From Bacteroidia bacterium (GTDB lineage: Bacteria; Bacteroidota; Bacteroidia; Flavobacteriales; Flavobacteriaceae), in NCBI GenBank assembly GCA_030428865.1, contig JAUIEK010000005.1:83657-147656 (forward strand): a stretch of 64,000 nt of DNA, read 5' to 3'. A program made the translations under genes and the position numbers. The notes under the pieces were generated by a model. That model was not told the DNA's origin and ran no database searches. It saw nothing but the letters and a program-made list of their open reading frames with translations. The stretch's first letter is position 1; every line of letters begins with the position of its first letter. Of this stretch, positions 48,390 through 55,837 are shown one piece after another.

Positions 48390-48843
48390 CCTCTTGCGTA
48401 TTACCCATTACTTCTTCTGCCAACTCAGCAAAATCAGAAGCAGCTTCATCTATCGTTTTTTCATAACCACCCTTATCCCAAATCTCTATGATATTAATTG
48501 TCGAAGACAACACCACTTCTTTCTCTATACTTGCAAAAACACACAAATCTTTAGGAATCAATAATCTTCCTGCCGCATCCATTTCCACAATCTTAACCCC
48601 TGCTGTAAACCTCCTAATAAAATCATTGTTCTTTTTAACAAACCTATTTAGCTTACTTATTTTAAGCATCATAGCATTCCACTCCTTCATAGGATACAAC
48701 TCTAAACAAGGTTGAAATACAGCTCTTTTTACCACAAAACCTTCCTGCAAAACAGAAGCCAATTGCTTTTTAAAAGCAGCAGATAACATCAACCTTCCTT
48801 TTGCATCTATTTTACATTCGTATGTTCCCGTTAGATTAATCAA
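48376..48843 (-). CDS. mraZ: Transcriptional regulator MraZ
   Basis: A 155-residue protein of two AbrB-like swapped-hairpin repeats: GTYECKIDAKGRLMLSAAFK at the N-terminus and VEMDAAGRLLIPKDL in the second half. MraZ proteins form ring oligomers and repress their own dcw operon by binding several phased boxes. Such boxes (AAAGTGG-N3-AAAGTGG-N3-AATGTGG on this strand) lie 43-69 bases before the start codon. It is the first gene of the 13-gene cluster. Confidence 0.95.
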   Translation of the reverse strand: MINLTGTYECKIDAKGRLMLSAAFKKQLASVLQEGFVVKRAVFQPCLELYPMKEWNAMMLKISKLNRFVKKNNDFIRRFTAGVKIVEMDAAGRLLIPKDLCVFASIEKEVVLSSTINIIEIWDKGGYEKTIDEAASDFAELAEEVMGNTQEDELS

Positions 48844-48866
48844 GATTTACTGCTTAGCTATTGATT

Positions 48867-48874
48867 CAAAAATA
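48867..48874 (-). promoter_or_regulatory. mraZ/dcw promoter -7 box TATTTTTG
   Basis: Minus-strand TATTTTTG fits TAnnTTTG, 23 bases before the mraZ start codon. The position where the -33 box should be is covered by the MraZ boxes. Confidence 0.55.
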
Positions 48875-48885
48875 GAAAAAAATCA

Positions 48886-48912
48886 CCACATTTTACCACT
48901 TTATACCACTTT
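48886..48912 (-). promoter_or_regulatory. mraZ: MraZ operator: three boxes at 10-bp spacing
   Basis: On the minus strand AAAGTGG (48906-48912), AAAGTGG (48896-48902) and AATGTGG (48886-48892) repeat exactly every 10 bp with three-base spacers. The same AAAGTG-plus-N3 pattern is described for mycoplasma MraZ; E. coli uses TGGG-N6-type phased boxes. The boxes lie over the expected -33 region, consistent with autorepression. Confidence 0.8.
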
Positions 48913-49015
48913 GTTGATAAGTTTTAACACTTATTTCTTTTTCACACTCCTTATCGCGTTAAAAAACTGAAAATCAACCAAGAGAGAAATCAATGCTTAT
49001 CTAATAAAAAAAAAC

Positions 49016-49023
49016 TACATTTG
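49016..49023 (+). promoter_or_regulatory. Promoter -7 box TACATTTG of the hydrolase-engB-rluA run
   Basis: Exact TAnnTTTG match 24 bases before the start at 49048. Confidence 0.55.
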
Positions 49024-49047
49024 CGGTGATGCCAACGTAGAAAAAGG

Positions 49048-49812
49048 ATGACAGAATTCTTAAAAACAGAAGGTAAATACACCTATGCAGAAGCAGGTGA
49101 AGGAAGAGCTATCATTGTGCTTCATGGGCTTATGGGAGCCTTAAGTAATTTTGACAAAACTTTTCAATACTTCTCTAAGGAAGGATATAAAGTTTTAATA
49201 CCCGAATTACCGCTATACACCTTACCCTTAATTAAAACTAACGTAAGAAATTTAGCTAAATTTTTGCATGATTTTATTCAATTTAAAAAGCTTGAAAATG
49301 TGGTTTTGATGGGCAACTCTCTCGGCGGTCATATTGCTCTTTACTACATAAAACATTACCCTGAAGATGTAAAAGCATTAGTGCTAACAGGTAGTTCTGG
49401 ATTATACGAAAAGTCAATGGGAGATAGCTACCCAAAAAGAGGAGATTACCAATACATTGAGCAAAAAACAAAAGATGTTTTTTATGATCCTAATATCGCT
49501 ACTAAAGAGTTAATCGATCAAGTTTATAATATTGTTAATAACCGGAATTCGGTAATTAAAACATTAGCTATTGCAAAAAGTGCTATTAGACATAACATGG
49601 CAAATGATCTTCCTAACATGAAGCAGCCAACTTGTTTAATTTGGGGCAAACAAGACAATGTAACGCCTCCAGAAGTAGCTGAAGATTTTCATAGACTTTT
49701 GCCCGATTCTGATTTATATTGGATTGACAAATGCGGACATGCAGCTATGATGGAAACTCCTGATGAGTTTAATAAACTTCTACACAATTGGCTGAGAGAA
49801 CGAAATATCTAG
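49048..49812 (+). CDS. Alpha/beta hydrolase
   Basis: A 254-residue cytosolic hydrolase with the full catalytic triad: Ser91 in GNSLGG, Asp203 in GKQDNVTP and His231 in CGHAAM. The oxyanion segment HGLMG is at 26-30. The cap region (about 120-185) is typical of esterase/MhpC-like enzymes. Substrate unknown. It starts a plus-strand run with engB (three bases later) and an RluA-type enzyme, transcribed away from the dcw cluster. Confidence 0.9.
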   Translation: MTEFLKTEGKYTYAEAGEGRAIIVLHGLMGALSNFDKTFQYFSKEGYKVLIPELPLYTLPLIKTNVRNLAKFLHDFIQFKKLENVVLMGNSLGGHIALYYIKHYPEDVKALVLTGSSGLYEKSMGDSYPKRGDYQYIEQKTKDVFYDPNIATKELIDQVYNIVNNRNSVIKTLAIAKSAIRHNMANDLPNMKQPTCLIWGKQDNVTPPEVAEDFHRLLPDSDLYWIDKCGHAAMMETPDEFNKLLHNWLRERNI

Positions 49813-49815
49813 CCT

Positions 49816-50424
49816 ATGAAAATTCATACTGCAGAATTTATCATTAGCAACACAGATGTTTCTAAATGCCCAAAAGACAGGCTGCCAGAATATGCTTTTA
49901 TTGGTAGGTCTAACGTAGGAAAGTCTTCGCTAATTAATATGCTCATGCAGCGAAAAGACTTAGCTAAAACTTCTGGAAAACCAGGAAAAACACAGCTCAT
50001 AAATCATTTTAAAATTAACAATACTTGGCTTTTAGTTGATTTACCAGGTTATGGGTATGCGCAGGTTTCAAAATCAAAAAGAAAATCGTTTCAAAAATTT
50101 ATTCAAGATTATTTTTTGCAAAGAGAGCAGCTAGTTTGCTCATTTGTTCTTATTGATATTAGGCATGATCCTCAAAAAGTTGATTTAGATTTTATGCAGT
50201 TTCTGGGTGAAAATAAAGTTCCTTTTTGCATCGTATTTACTAAAGCGGATAAACTAGGAAGCTCTTCGCTTAACAAACAAGTAACCTCTTATAAAAAGAA
50301 GTTATTGCAATATTGGGAAGAAGTACCAACAAGTTTTATTACCTCCTCTACTAGCGGAATGGGACGAGAAGAATTTTTACAATTTATTGATGGAGTGAAT
50401 GAAAGCTTTTCTATCGACTCTTAA
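49816..50424 (+). CDS. engB: Ribosome-biogenesis GTPase EngB (YihA/YsxC)
   Basis: Essential GTPase for late 50S assembly. The 202-residue protein has FIGRSNVGKSSLIN (G1, about 28-41), a Thr-containing G2 with KTSGKPGKTQLINHF, G3 DLPGYGYA and G4 TKADK, the YihA/YsxC signature set. It follows the hydrolase by three bases and precedes the pseudouridine synthase by five. Confidence 0.96.
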   Translation: MKIHTAEFIISNTDVSKCPKDRLPEYAFIGRSNVGKSSLINMLMQRKDLAKTSGKPGKTQLINHFKINNTWLLVDLPGYGYAQVSKSKRKSFQKFIQDYFLQREQLVCSFVLIDIRHDPQKVDLDFMQFLGENKVPFCIVFTKADKLGSSSLNKQVTSYKKKLLQYWEEVPTSFITSSTSGMGREEFLQFIDGVNESFSIDS

Positions 50425-50429
50425 TAACA

Positions 50430-51119
50430 ATGCCTTCTAATTCTAAAAATATTGAAGTTTTATACGAAGACAATCACATTATCATTGTTAATAAAAGAGC
50501 TGGAGATATTATTCAAGGAGATAAAACAGGCGATACTCCTCTAAGTGAAGTTGTTAAACAATACATCAAAAAAAAGTACAACAAGCCTGGAAATGTTTTT
50601 CTAGGTGTTGTTCATCGGTTGGATAGACCTACGTCTGGGGCAGTTATTTTTGCCAGAACCTCAAAAGCATTAGAGCGCCTGAATAAAATGCTGCGTGATA
50701 AAAAAATTGAAAAAACTTATTGGGCAATTGTAAAAGAAAAACCTTTTAAAGAACAAGCAACTCTTATTAATTTCCTAAAAAAGAATCCGAAAAACAACAA
50801 ATCTTCTGTATTTAAAGAAGCGTTAGATGGAAGCAAAAAAGCAATATTACACTACAAAATATTGAAAAAATTAGATCATTATTATCTCTTGAAAATTAAT
50901 TTAGAAACAGGCAGACATCATCAAATAAGAGCGCAACTTGCCTATATTGGATGCCCTATAAAAGGCGATTTAAAATATGGTTTTTCTAGATCTAATAAAA
51001 ACGGAAGCATTCATTTACACGCTAGAAAAATTGAATTCATTCATCCAGTTAGCAAGGAAGAAATTAGCGTTTTAGCAAATACACCTATAGATCCTATTTG
51101 GAACGCTTGTCTTCCTTAA
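50430..51119 (+). CDS. RluA-family pseudouridine synthase
   Basis: A 229-residue RNA pseudouridine synthase. The catalytic Asp65 lies in VHRLDRPTSG; further motifs are KTYWAIV and the GRHHQIRAQL C-terminal signature. No N-terminal S4 domain is present, so it belongs to the short, S4-less (RluA/TruC/YqcB-like) type. The target RNA position cannot be assigned. It is convergent with the penicillin acylase, three bases apart. Confidence 0.93.
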   Translation: MPSNSKNIEVLYEDNHIIIVNKRAGDIIQGDKTGDTPLSEVVKQYIKKKYNKPGNVFLGVVHRLDRPTSGAVIFARTSKALERLNKMLRDKKIEKTYWAIVKEKPFKEQATLINFLKKNPKNNKSSVFKEALDGSKKAILHYKILKKLDHYYLLKINLETGRHHQIRAQLAYIGCPIKGDLKYGFSRSNKNGSIHLHARKIEFIHPVSKEEISVLANTPIDPIWNACLP

Positions 51120-51122
51120 AAA

Positions 51123-53507
51123 CTAATTTCTCTTAGCTTTAAATATGAGTTTGTTTTTAATCTTTTGAATTTCATTCGGATTCATTACCATCTTTATAAA
51201 TTTTCCGTTTATAAATTTTTCAGCTTGATCTTTGTAATGAGGGCTAAACACATTTCCTGACTGACCTGTTGGTAAAATACTCATACTATTCTCCACATCC
51301 GAGAAATCAATTACTCTTCTTGTAGAAGGACCCGCAGTAACTTTATAATAGCCTGTGCTATCTAATTTAAATAATTGATTGTTAATTACTTCATTTCCAC
51401 CATCTATTTGAAAAGGCCCTACATTAAAATATTTTCTCAAAAGTTTTACTTCCCCAATAGCATGTTTGTGTTCTAACGAAGTTACTCGATTCCACGTCCA
51501 GCTAGAAATCTCTTCTCCTAATTGTTTTTCTAAAAACGAAACCGTTTTTTGAAAAGCTTTTTTCAAAACATCTTTTCTAGTTTCTTTTTTTTCTGTAGCA
51601 ATATCATCCCACCAAATTGAATTTTCTCTAGATATTTGAGGCAGAATCATTCTTTTTTGCAAGTGCGTATTTAAAAATTGCGAATATGCCTCCCCCATTT
51701 CATCTTTGTAAGTAGCAGATAAAAATTCATATAAAAAACGATTATAAATAGTAGGCGCAGTGCTTTCTTTGTAATAATCTCCATTCCATTCCTGTAAATT
51801 ATTTAGCACCTCCTGCTCTTTTTGACTTAAGTTTTCTGAAGCAATTACATTTGCCAGCTCCTGAACAACTTTAGGAGTTATATTAGACTTTACATCAAAA
51901 ATCATCTCCATAACATCTTCTTTTGTAAAATCATTCTTAGCTTCAAGAAAATCTACAATCCTTTCTGCTCTATCTTCTGGCAAATAATATCCTGGGTATA
52001 AAAATCCAGCAATTGTGTCTGGCTGATTATTGGCAGAATATACATAATTCCAACTAGGATTAATTGCTTGAGGATTCTCTTCAAAATCAATCATTTCTAC
52101 AATCTCATTTTCTCCACTAGCTCCATCTAAAATCAATTTAGAGTTGACTCCTTCTTTGTATTTGTATAATTTACCTGCAGCAAACCAAGCGATATTATTA
52201 TCATTATCACCGTACATAATATTAAGTCCTGGAGCATGAAGTAATTTTACTCCTTCTTTAAAATCAACCAATGATTGAGAATGAGACAATTTGTACGTTA
52301 CATCTAATATTTTATTGGGAAATTGCGTATATACCCACCACATTGCAATGGGTCTTTCATCTTTTATGTGCGTAATTAAATCGTTCATGATAGGACCATG
52401 CCTACTTACTTTTATTTGATACGTACTATCTGGCTTATCTTTTACTTTTAATGTTTTATTGATAATTTTATAATCTTCATAGCCAGTTGGTATTTTATAT
52501 TGATCAGGATTTGTAGGATGATTCTCCTCAAAGAAAAAATCAACATCATCATTTTCAAACATGGTTAAGCCATACGCATAACCTCTATTGTGGCCAAGCA
52601 AAGGAAATGGTGTTAATGCCAAATGATACCCATACATTTCATATTCTGGTGTTTTAATATGAGCCTCATACCAAACAGACGGTTGACCATACGAAATATG
52701 CGGATCGTTTGCAAAGATAACTTTACCCGATTGTGTTTTTTCAGAACCAATAACCCAAGAGTTACTACCAATAAAAGAAGAAACAGGCAACGCTTCATAC
52801 AAATTATTAACTGCCTTTGCAAGTGTTGCTTTCAACATCGGATTTTTTTCATTTCTTATCAAAGTTGTATTTTCTGCAGAAATGTTTAACTCTTGCAAAT
52901 ACGCTGTTCCAAGTTTCTCTTTTACTTCTGTTAGCAACGGATCTGTCTTGTGTGCAGAGGCAAAGCTAAAAGCCATATAACCCAATACATTATACATGTC
53001 TTTCAATGTAAATGTTTCTTTTTTCAATCCTGTTAATTTATACTCTACAGGAGTAAACCCTTCTTCTATAAATTGGTTAATTCCATCAAGATATGCAGTA
53101 GCTAAAATGTAGCTATCAGAATTTTTATCCAATTGTTCTATACTTTTTTCAGCATCTTCTTCTATGCCAAGACCTGAAAAGAAAATATCTGCTTCTTGCA
53201 CTGCTTTGTTCTCTCCAAAAACCTCAGATAACCGACCCGCTGCAACCCTACGAATTAATTCCATTTGCCAAAGCCGATCTTGAGCATGAACATAACCCAA
53301 TGCTCTGTAAGCATCTTCTTGATTCTGAGCATTAATGTGTGGCACACCATAATCATCAAAATGAACTGAAACTTCACTGTTTAATTTACTTAGCTCTAAC
53401 TCTCCTTCATAAGTTGGATGAAAGCTAAAAGAATACAACCATGCTCCTAAAACAACTACAACAGTTAAACTAATAAGCACAACAAGAAGTTTCTTGATAA
53501 ATTTCAT
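51123..53507 (-). CDS. Penicillin acylase-family N-terminal-nucleophile hydrolase
   Basis: From ATG 53507 the protein has 794 residues with an N-terminal signal anchor (FIKKLLVVLISLTVVVVLGAW). The alpha-chain segment has HINAQNQEDAYRALGYVHAQDRLWQMEL; autocleavage should expose Ser at about 248 in GSNSWVIG, the nucleophile of the beta chain, followed by NDPHISYGQPSVWYE and the later YSANNQPD. Family members hydrolyse beta-lactam side-chain amides or acyl-homoserine lactones; either is possible. An ATG at 53528 lies at the predicted transcription start, so 53507 is preferred. Confidence 0.9.
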   Translation of the reverse strand: MKFIKKLLVVLISLTVVVVLGAWLYSFSFHPTYEGELELSKLNSEVSVHFDDYGVPHINAQNQEDAYRALGYVHAQDRLWQMELIRRVAAGRLSEVFGENKAVQEADIFFSGLGIEEDAEKSIEQLDKNSDSYILATAYLDGINQFIEEGFTPVEYKLTGLKKETFTLKDMYNVLGYMAFSFASAHKTDPLLTEVKEKLGTAYLQELNISAENTTLIRNEKNPMLKATLAKAVNNLYEALPVSSFIGSNSWVIGSEKTQSGKVIFANDPHISYGQPSVWYEAHIKTPEYEMYGYHLALTPFPLLGHNRGYAYGLTMFENDDVDFFFEENHPTNPDQYKIPTGYEDYKIINKTLKVKDKPDSTYQIKVSRHGPIMNDLITHIKDERPIAMWWVYTQFPNKILDVTYKLSHSQSLVDFKEGVKLLHAPGLNIMYGDNDNNIAWFAAGKLYKYKEGVNSKLILDGASGENEIVEMIDFEENPQAINPSWNYVYSANNQPDTIAGFLYPGYYLPEDRAERIVDFLEAKNDFTKEDVMEMIFDVKSNITPKVVQELANVIASENLSQKEQEVLNNLQEWNGDYYKESTAPTIYNRFLYEFLSATYKDEMGEAYSQFLNTHLQKRMILPQISRENSIWWDDIATEKKETRKDVLKKAFQKTVSFLEKQLGEEISSWTWNRVTSLEHKHAIGEVKLLRKYFNVGPFQIDGGNEVINNQLFKLDSTGYYKVTAGPSTRRVIDFSDVENSMSILPTGQSGNVFSPHYKDQAEKFINGKFIKMVMNPNEIQKIKNKLIFKAKRN

Positions 53508-53529
53508 AATGAAGTATTTTGGTTTCATC

Positions 53530-53537
53530 CAAAGATA
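53530..53537 (-). promoter_or_regulatory. Penicillin acylase promoter -7 box TATCTTTG
   Basis: Fits TAnnTTTG on the minus strand. The predicted start near 53524 supports translation from 53507 rather than 53528. Confidence 0.55.
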
Positions 53538-53551
53538 ACGGATTTATATTG

Positions 53552-53559
53552 TATTTTTG
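53552..53559 (+). promoter_or_regulatory. DegT-type aminotransferase promoter -7 box TATTTTTG
   Basis: Fits TAnnTTTG on the plus strand 22 bases before the start codon, 14 bases from the divergent acylase box. Confidence 0.5.
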
Positions 53560-53581
53560 AGCTTCTTATTAGCTCATATAC

Positions 53582-54730
53582 ATGAAAAAAATTCAGATGG
53601 TTGACTTGCAAGGTCAGTACAAAAAAATAAAAAATGTTGTTGATAATTCGATTCAAGAAGTTTTAGAATCTTCCGCTTACATTAATGGTCCTTACGTTCA
53701 CGAATTTCAAAAAGATTTAGAAAATTATTTAAATGTGAAGCATGTAATTCCTTGTGCAAACGGAACAGATGCATTGCAAATTGCCATGATGGGGCTGGGG
53801 TTAGAACAAGGTGATGAAGTTATTACTGCCGATTTTACTTTTGCTGCAACTGTAGAAGTAATTGCGTTATTAAAACTTACTCCTGTTTTGGTAGATGTTG
53901 AACGCGATACATTTAATATTGACATTGATGCTCTTAAAAAAGCAATTACTCCAAAAACCAAGGCTATTGTGCCCGTACATCTATTTGGATTAGCAGCTAA
54001 TATGGATGCAATTATGGAAGTAGCCAAAGAACATAACTTATTCGTTATTGAAGACACTGCGCAAGCAATAGGCGCTAACTACACATTTAAAAACGGGGAA
54101 AAACAAAAAGTGGGCACAATTGGAGATGTAGGTACTACTTCATTTTTTCCTTCTAAAAACTTAGGTTGCTATGGAGATGGCGGAGCAATTTTTACTAATG
54201 ATGATAAATTAGCGCATACAATACGCGGAATTGTAAACCACGGTATGTACAAACGTTATTATCATGATGTGGTTGGTGTAAATTCTAGACTAGACAGTAT
54301 TCAAGCAGCTGTATTAAAAGCAAAGCTTCCCTATTTAGATGATTATTGTGATGCTAGAAGAAATGCCGCAAAGTTTTATAACAACGCTTTTGCTAATAAT
54401 TCAAATATTATAACTCCGACCTCTTCTTGCTGTGGAGAAATTTGCGATTCTTGTGATTGCCATGTTTTTCATCAGTATACACTAAAAATTACCAATGGGA
54501 AACGTGATGAACTTCATCAACATTTATTAGACAAAGGAATTCCAAATGCGATTTACTATCCTGTTCCATTACATGCCCAAAAAGCTTATCAAGATGATCG
54601 CTATAAAGAAGCGAATTTTCCTATTACTAATGAGCTAACCAAAACTGTTATCTCTTTACCCATGCATACAGAATTAGATGATGAGCAATTGCAATACATA
54701 ACGAAAACTATAAATGAGTTTGTAGACTAA
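53582..54730 (+). CDS. DegT/DnrJ/EryC1/StrS-family sugar aminotransferase
   Basis: A 382-residue PLP enzyme that typically aminates keto-sugar nucleotides for surface polysaccharides. Visible are NGTDALQIAM near 61, EDTAQAIGA near 158, the PLP lysine in FFPSKNLGCYGDGGA, and RLDSIQAAVL. Unusually, residues 283-293 carry five cysteines (CC-x3-C-x2-C-x-C) just before the conserved HVFHQYTLKI strand. They could bind a metal. galE follows 21 bases later, suggesting a sugar-nucleotide pathway. Confidence 0.9.
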   Translation: MKKIQMVDLQGQYKKIKNVVDNSIQEVLESSAYINGPYVHEFQKDLENYLNVKHVIPCANGTDALQIAMMGLGLEQGDEVITADFTFAATVEVIALLKLTPVLVDVERDTFNIDIDALKKAITPKTKAIVPVHLFGLAANMDAIMEVAKEHNLFVIEDTAQAIGANYTFKNGEKQKVGTIGDVGTTSFFPSKNLGCYGDGGAIFTNDDKLAHTIRGIVNHGMYKRYYHDVVGVNSRLDSIQAAVLKAKLPYLDDYCDARRNAAKFYNNAFANNSNIITPTSSCCGEICDSCDCHVFHQYTLKITNGKRDELHQHLLDKGIPNAIYYPVPLHAQKAYQDDRYKEANFPITNELTKTVISLPMHTELDDEQLQYITKTINEFVD

Positions 54731-54751
54731 CAACATCGAACAAACGACTAC

Positions 54752-55759
54752 ATGAAAAAAATTTTAGTAACAGGAGGCTTGGGCTTTATTGGTTCTCACA
54801 CAGTTGTAGAGTTGCAAAATTCTGGTTATGATGTTGTTATCATCGATAACCTTTCAAATTCTAAAATTGAAGTTTTAGATCAAATAACCTCCATTACAAA
54901 TAAGAAGCCTGAGTTTTATCAAATCGATTTACGAGATCGTAACGCAATCCATAGTTTTTTTGATACTACTTCTGTAGATGGAATCATTCATTTTGCAGCA
55001 TCAAAAGCTGTAGGAGAAAGTGTAGAAAATCCGCTACTTTATTACGAAAATAATGTTTCTTCACTTATCTACATTTTACAAGAAATGCTAAAGAGAAGTG
55101 TTGCAAACTTTATATTTAGCTCTTCTTGTACTGTTTATGGCCAAGCAGACGAGTTACCTATTACTGAAGATGCACCTATAAAACCTGCTGAATCTCCTTA
55201 TGGAAACACCAAGCAAATTGGAGAAGAGATTCTAAGAGATATTACCAAATCGTCGAACTTAAGAACAATTTCTCTGCGCTATTTTAATCCAATAGGAGCA
55301 CATGAAAGTTTTAAAATTGGAGAATTACCTATTGGTATTCCCCAAAATTTAATTCCATATATAACCCAAACTGCTGCTGGCATTAGAAAACAATTATCTG
55401 TTTTTGGTAATGATTATCCTACATCAGATGGGACTGCTGTTAGAGATTACATTCATGTGGTTGACCTTGCCAAAGCCCACATTGCTGCTATGCAAAGACT
55501 TCTCTCAAATAAAAATAAAGAATCCTTTGAAGTGTATAACATTGGCACAGGAAAAGGGAACTCTGTACTAGAAATAATTCATGCTTTTGAAAAAGTTACA
55601 CAACAAAACCTCAACTATATAATTACAGAACGAAGAGCAGGCGATATCGCTTCTGCTTACGCTGATACTTCTAAAGCAAATAAAGAATTAGGGTGGAAGG
55701 CAGAAAAAACACTAGAAGAAGCATTAGATTCTGCATGGCAATGGCAAAAAAGACAATAA
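54752..55759 (+). CDS. galE: UDP-glucose 4-epimerase
   Basis: An extended short-chain dehydrogenase of 335 residues interconverting UDP-Glc and UDP-Gal. It has the NAD motif TGGLGFIGSH, DNLSNS, HFAASKAVGES, the catalytic Tyr near 150 in YGNTK, and RYFNPIGAH, all GalE signatures. UDP-GlcNAc may also be a substrate. It follows a DegT-type aminotransferase in the same direction. Confidence 0.94.
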   Translation: MKKILVTGGLGFIGSHTVVELQNSGYDVVIIDNLSNSKIEVLDQITSITNKKPEFYQIDLRDRNAIHSFFDTTSVDGIIHFAASKAVGESVENPLLYYENNVSSLIYILQEMLKRSVANFIFSSSCTVYGQADELPITEDAPIKPAESPYGNTKQIGEEILRDITKSSNLRTISLRYFNPIGAHESFKIGELPIGIPQNLIPYITQTAAGIRKQLSVFGNDYPTSDGTAVRDYIHVVDLAKAHIAAMQRLLSNKNKESFEVYNIGTGKGNSVLEIIHAFEKVTQQNLNYIITERRAGDIASAYADTSKANKELGWKAEKTLEEALDSAWQWQKRQ

Positions 55760-55837
55760 CATAGTTTCTTTAACAAAATTTTTAGATTCTTATTTTCCTG
55801 CATTTTTTACTTTCATGGACTTATAATTTACTTAACC

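Noticed and set aside
48913..48930. GTTGATAAG segment near mraZ as another DnaA box
   Set aside because: Single imperfect match in an AT-rich gap; the neighbouring phased repeats are explained by MraZ.
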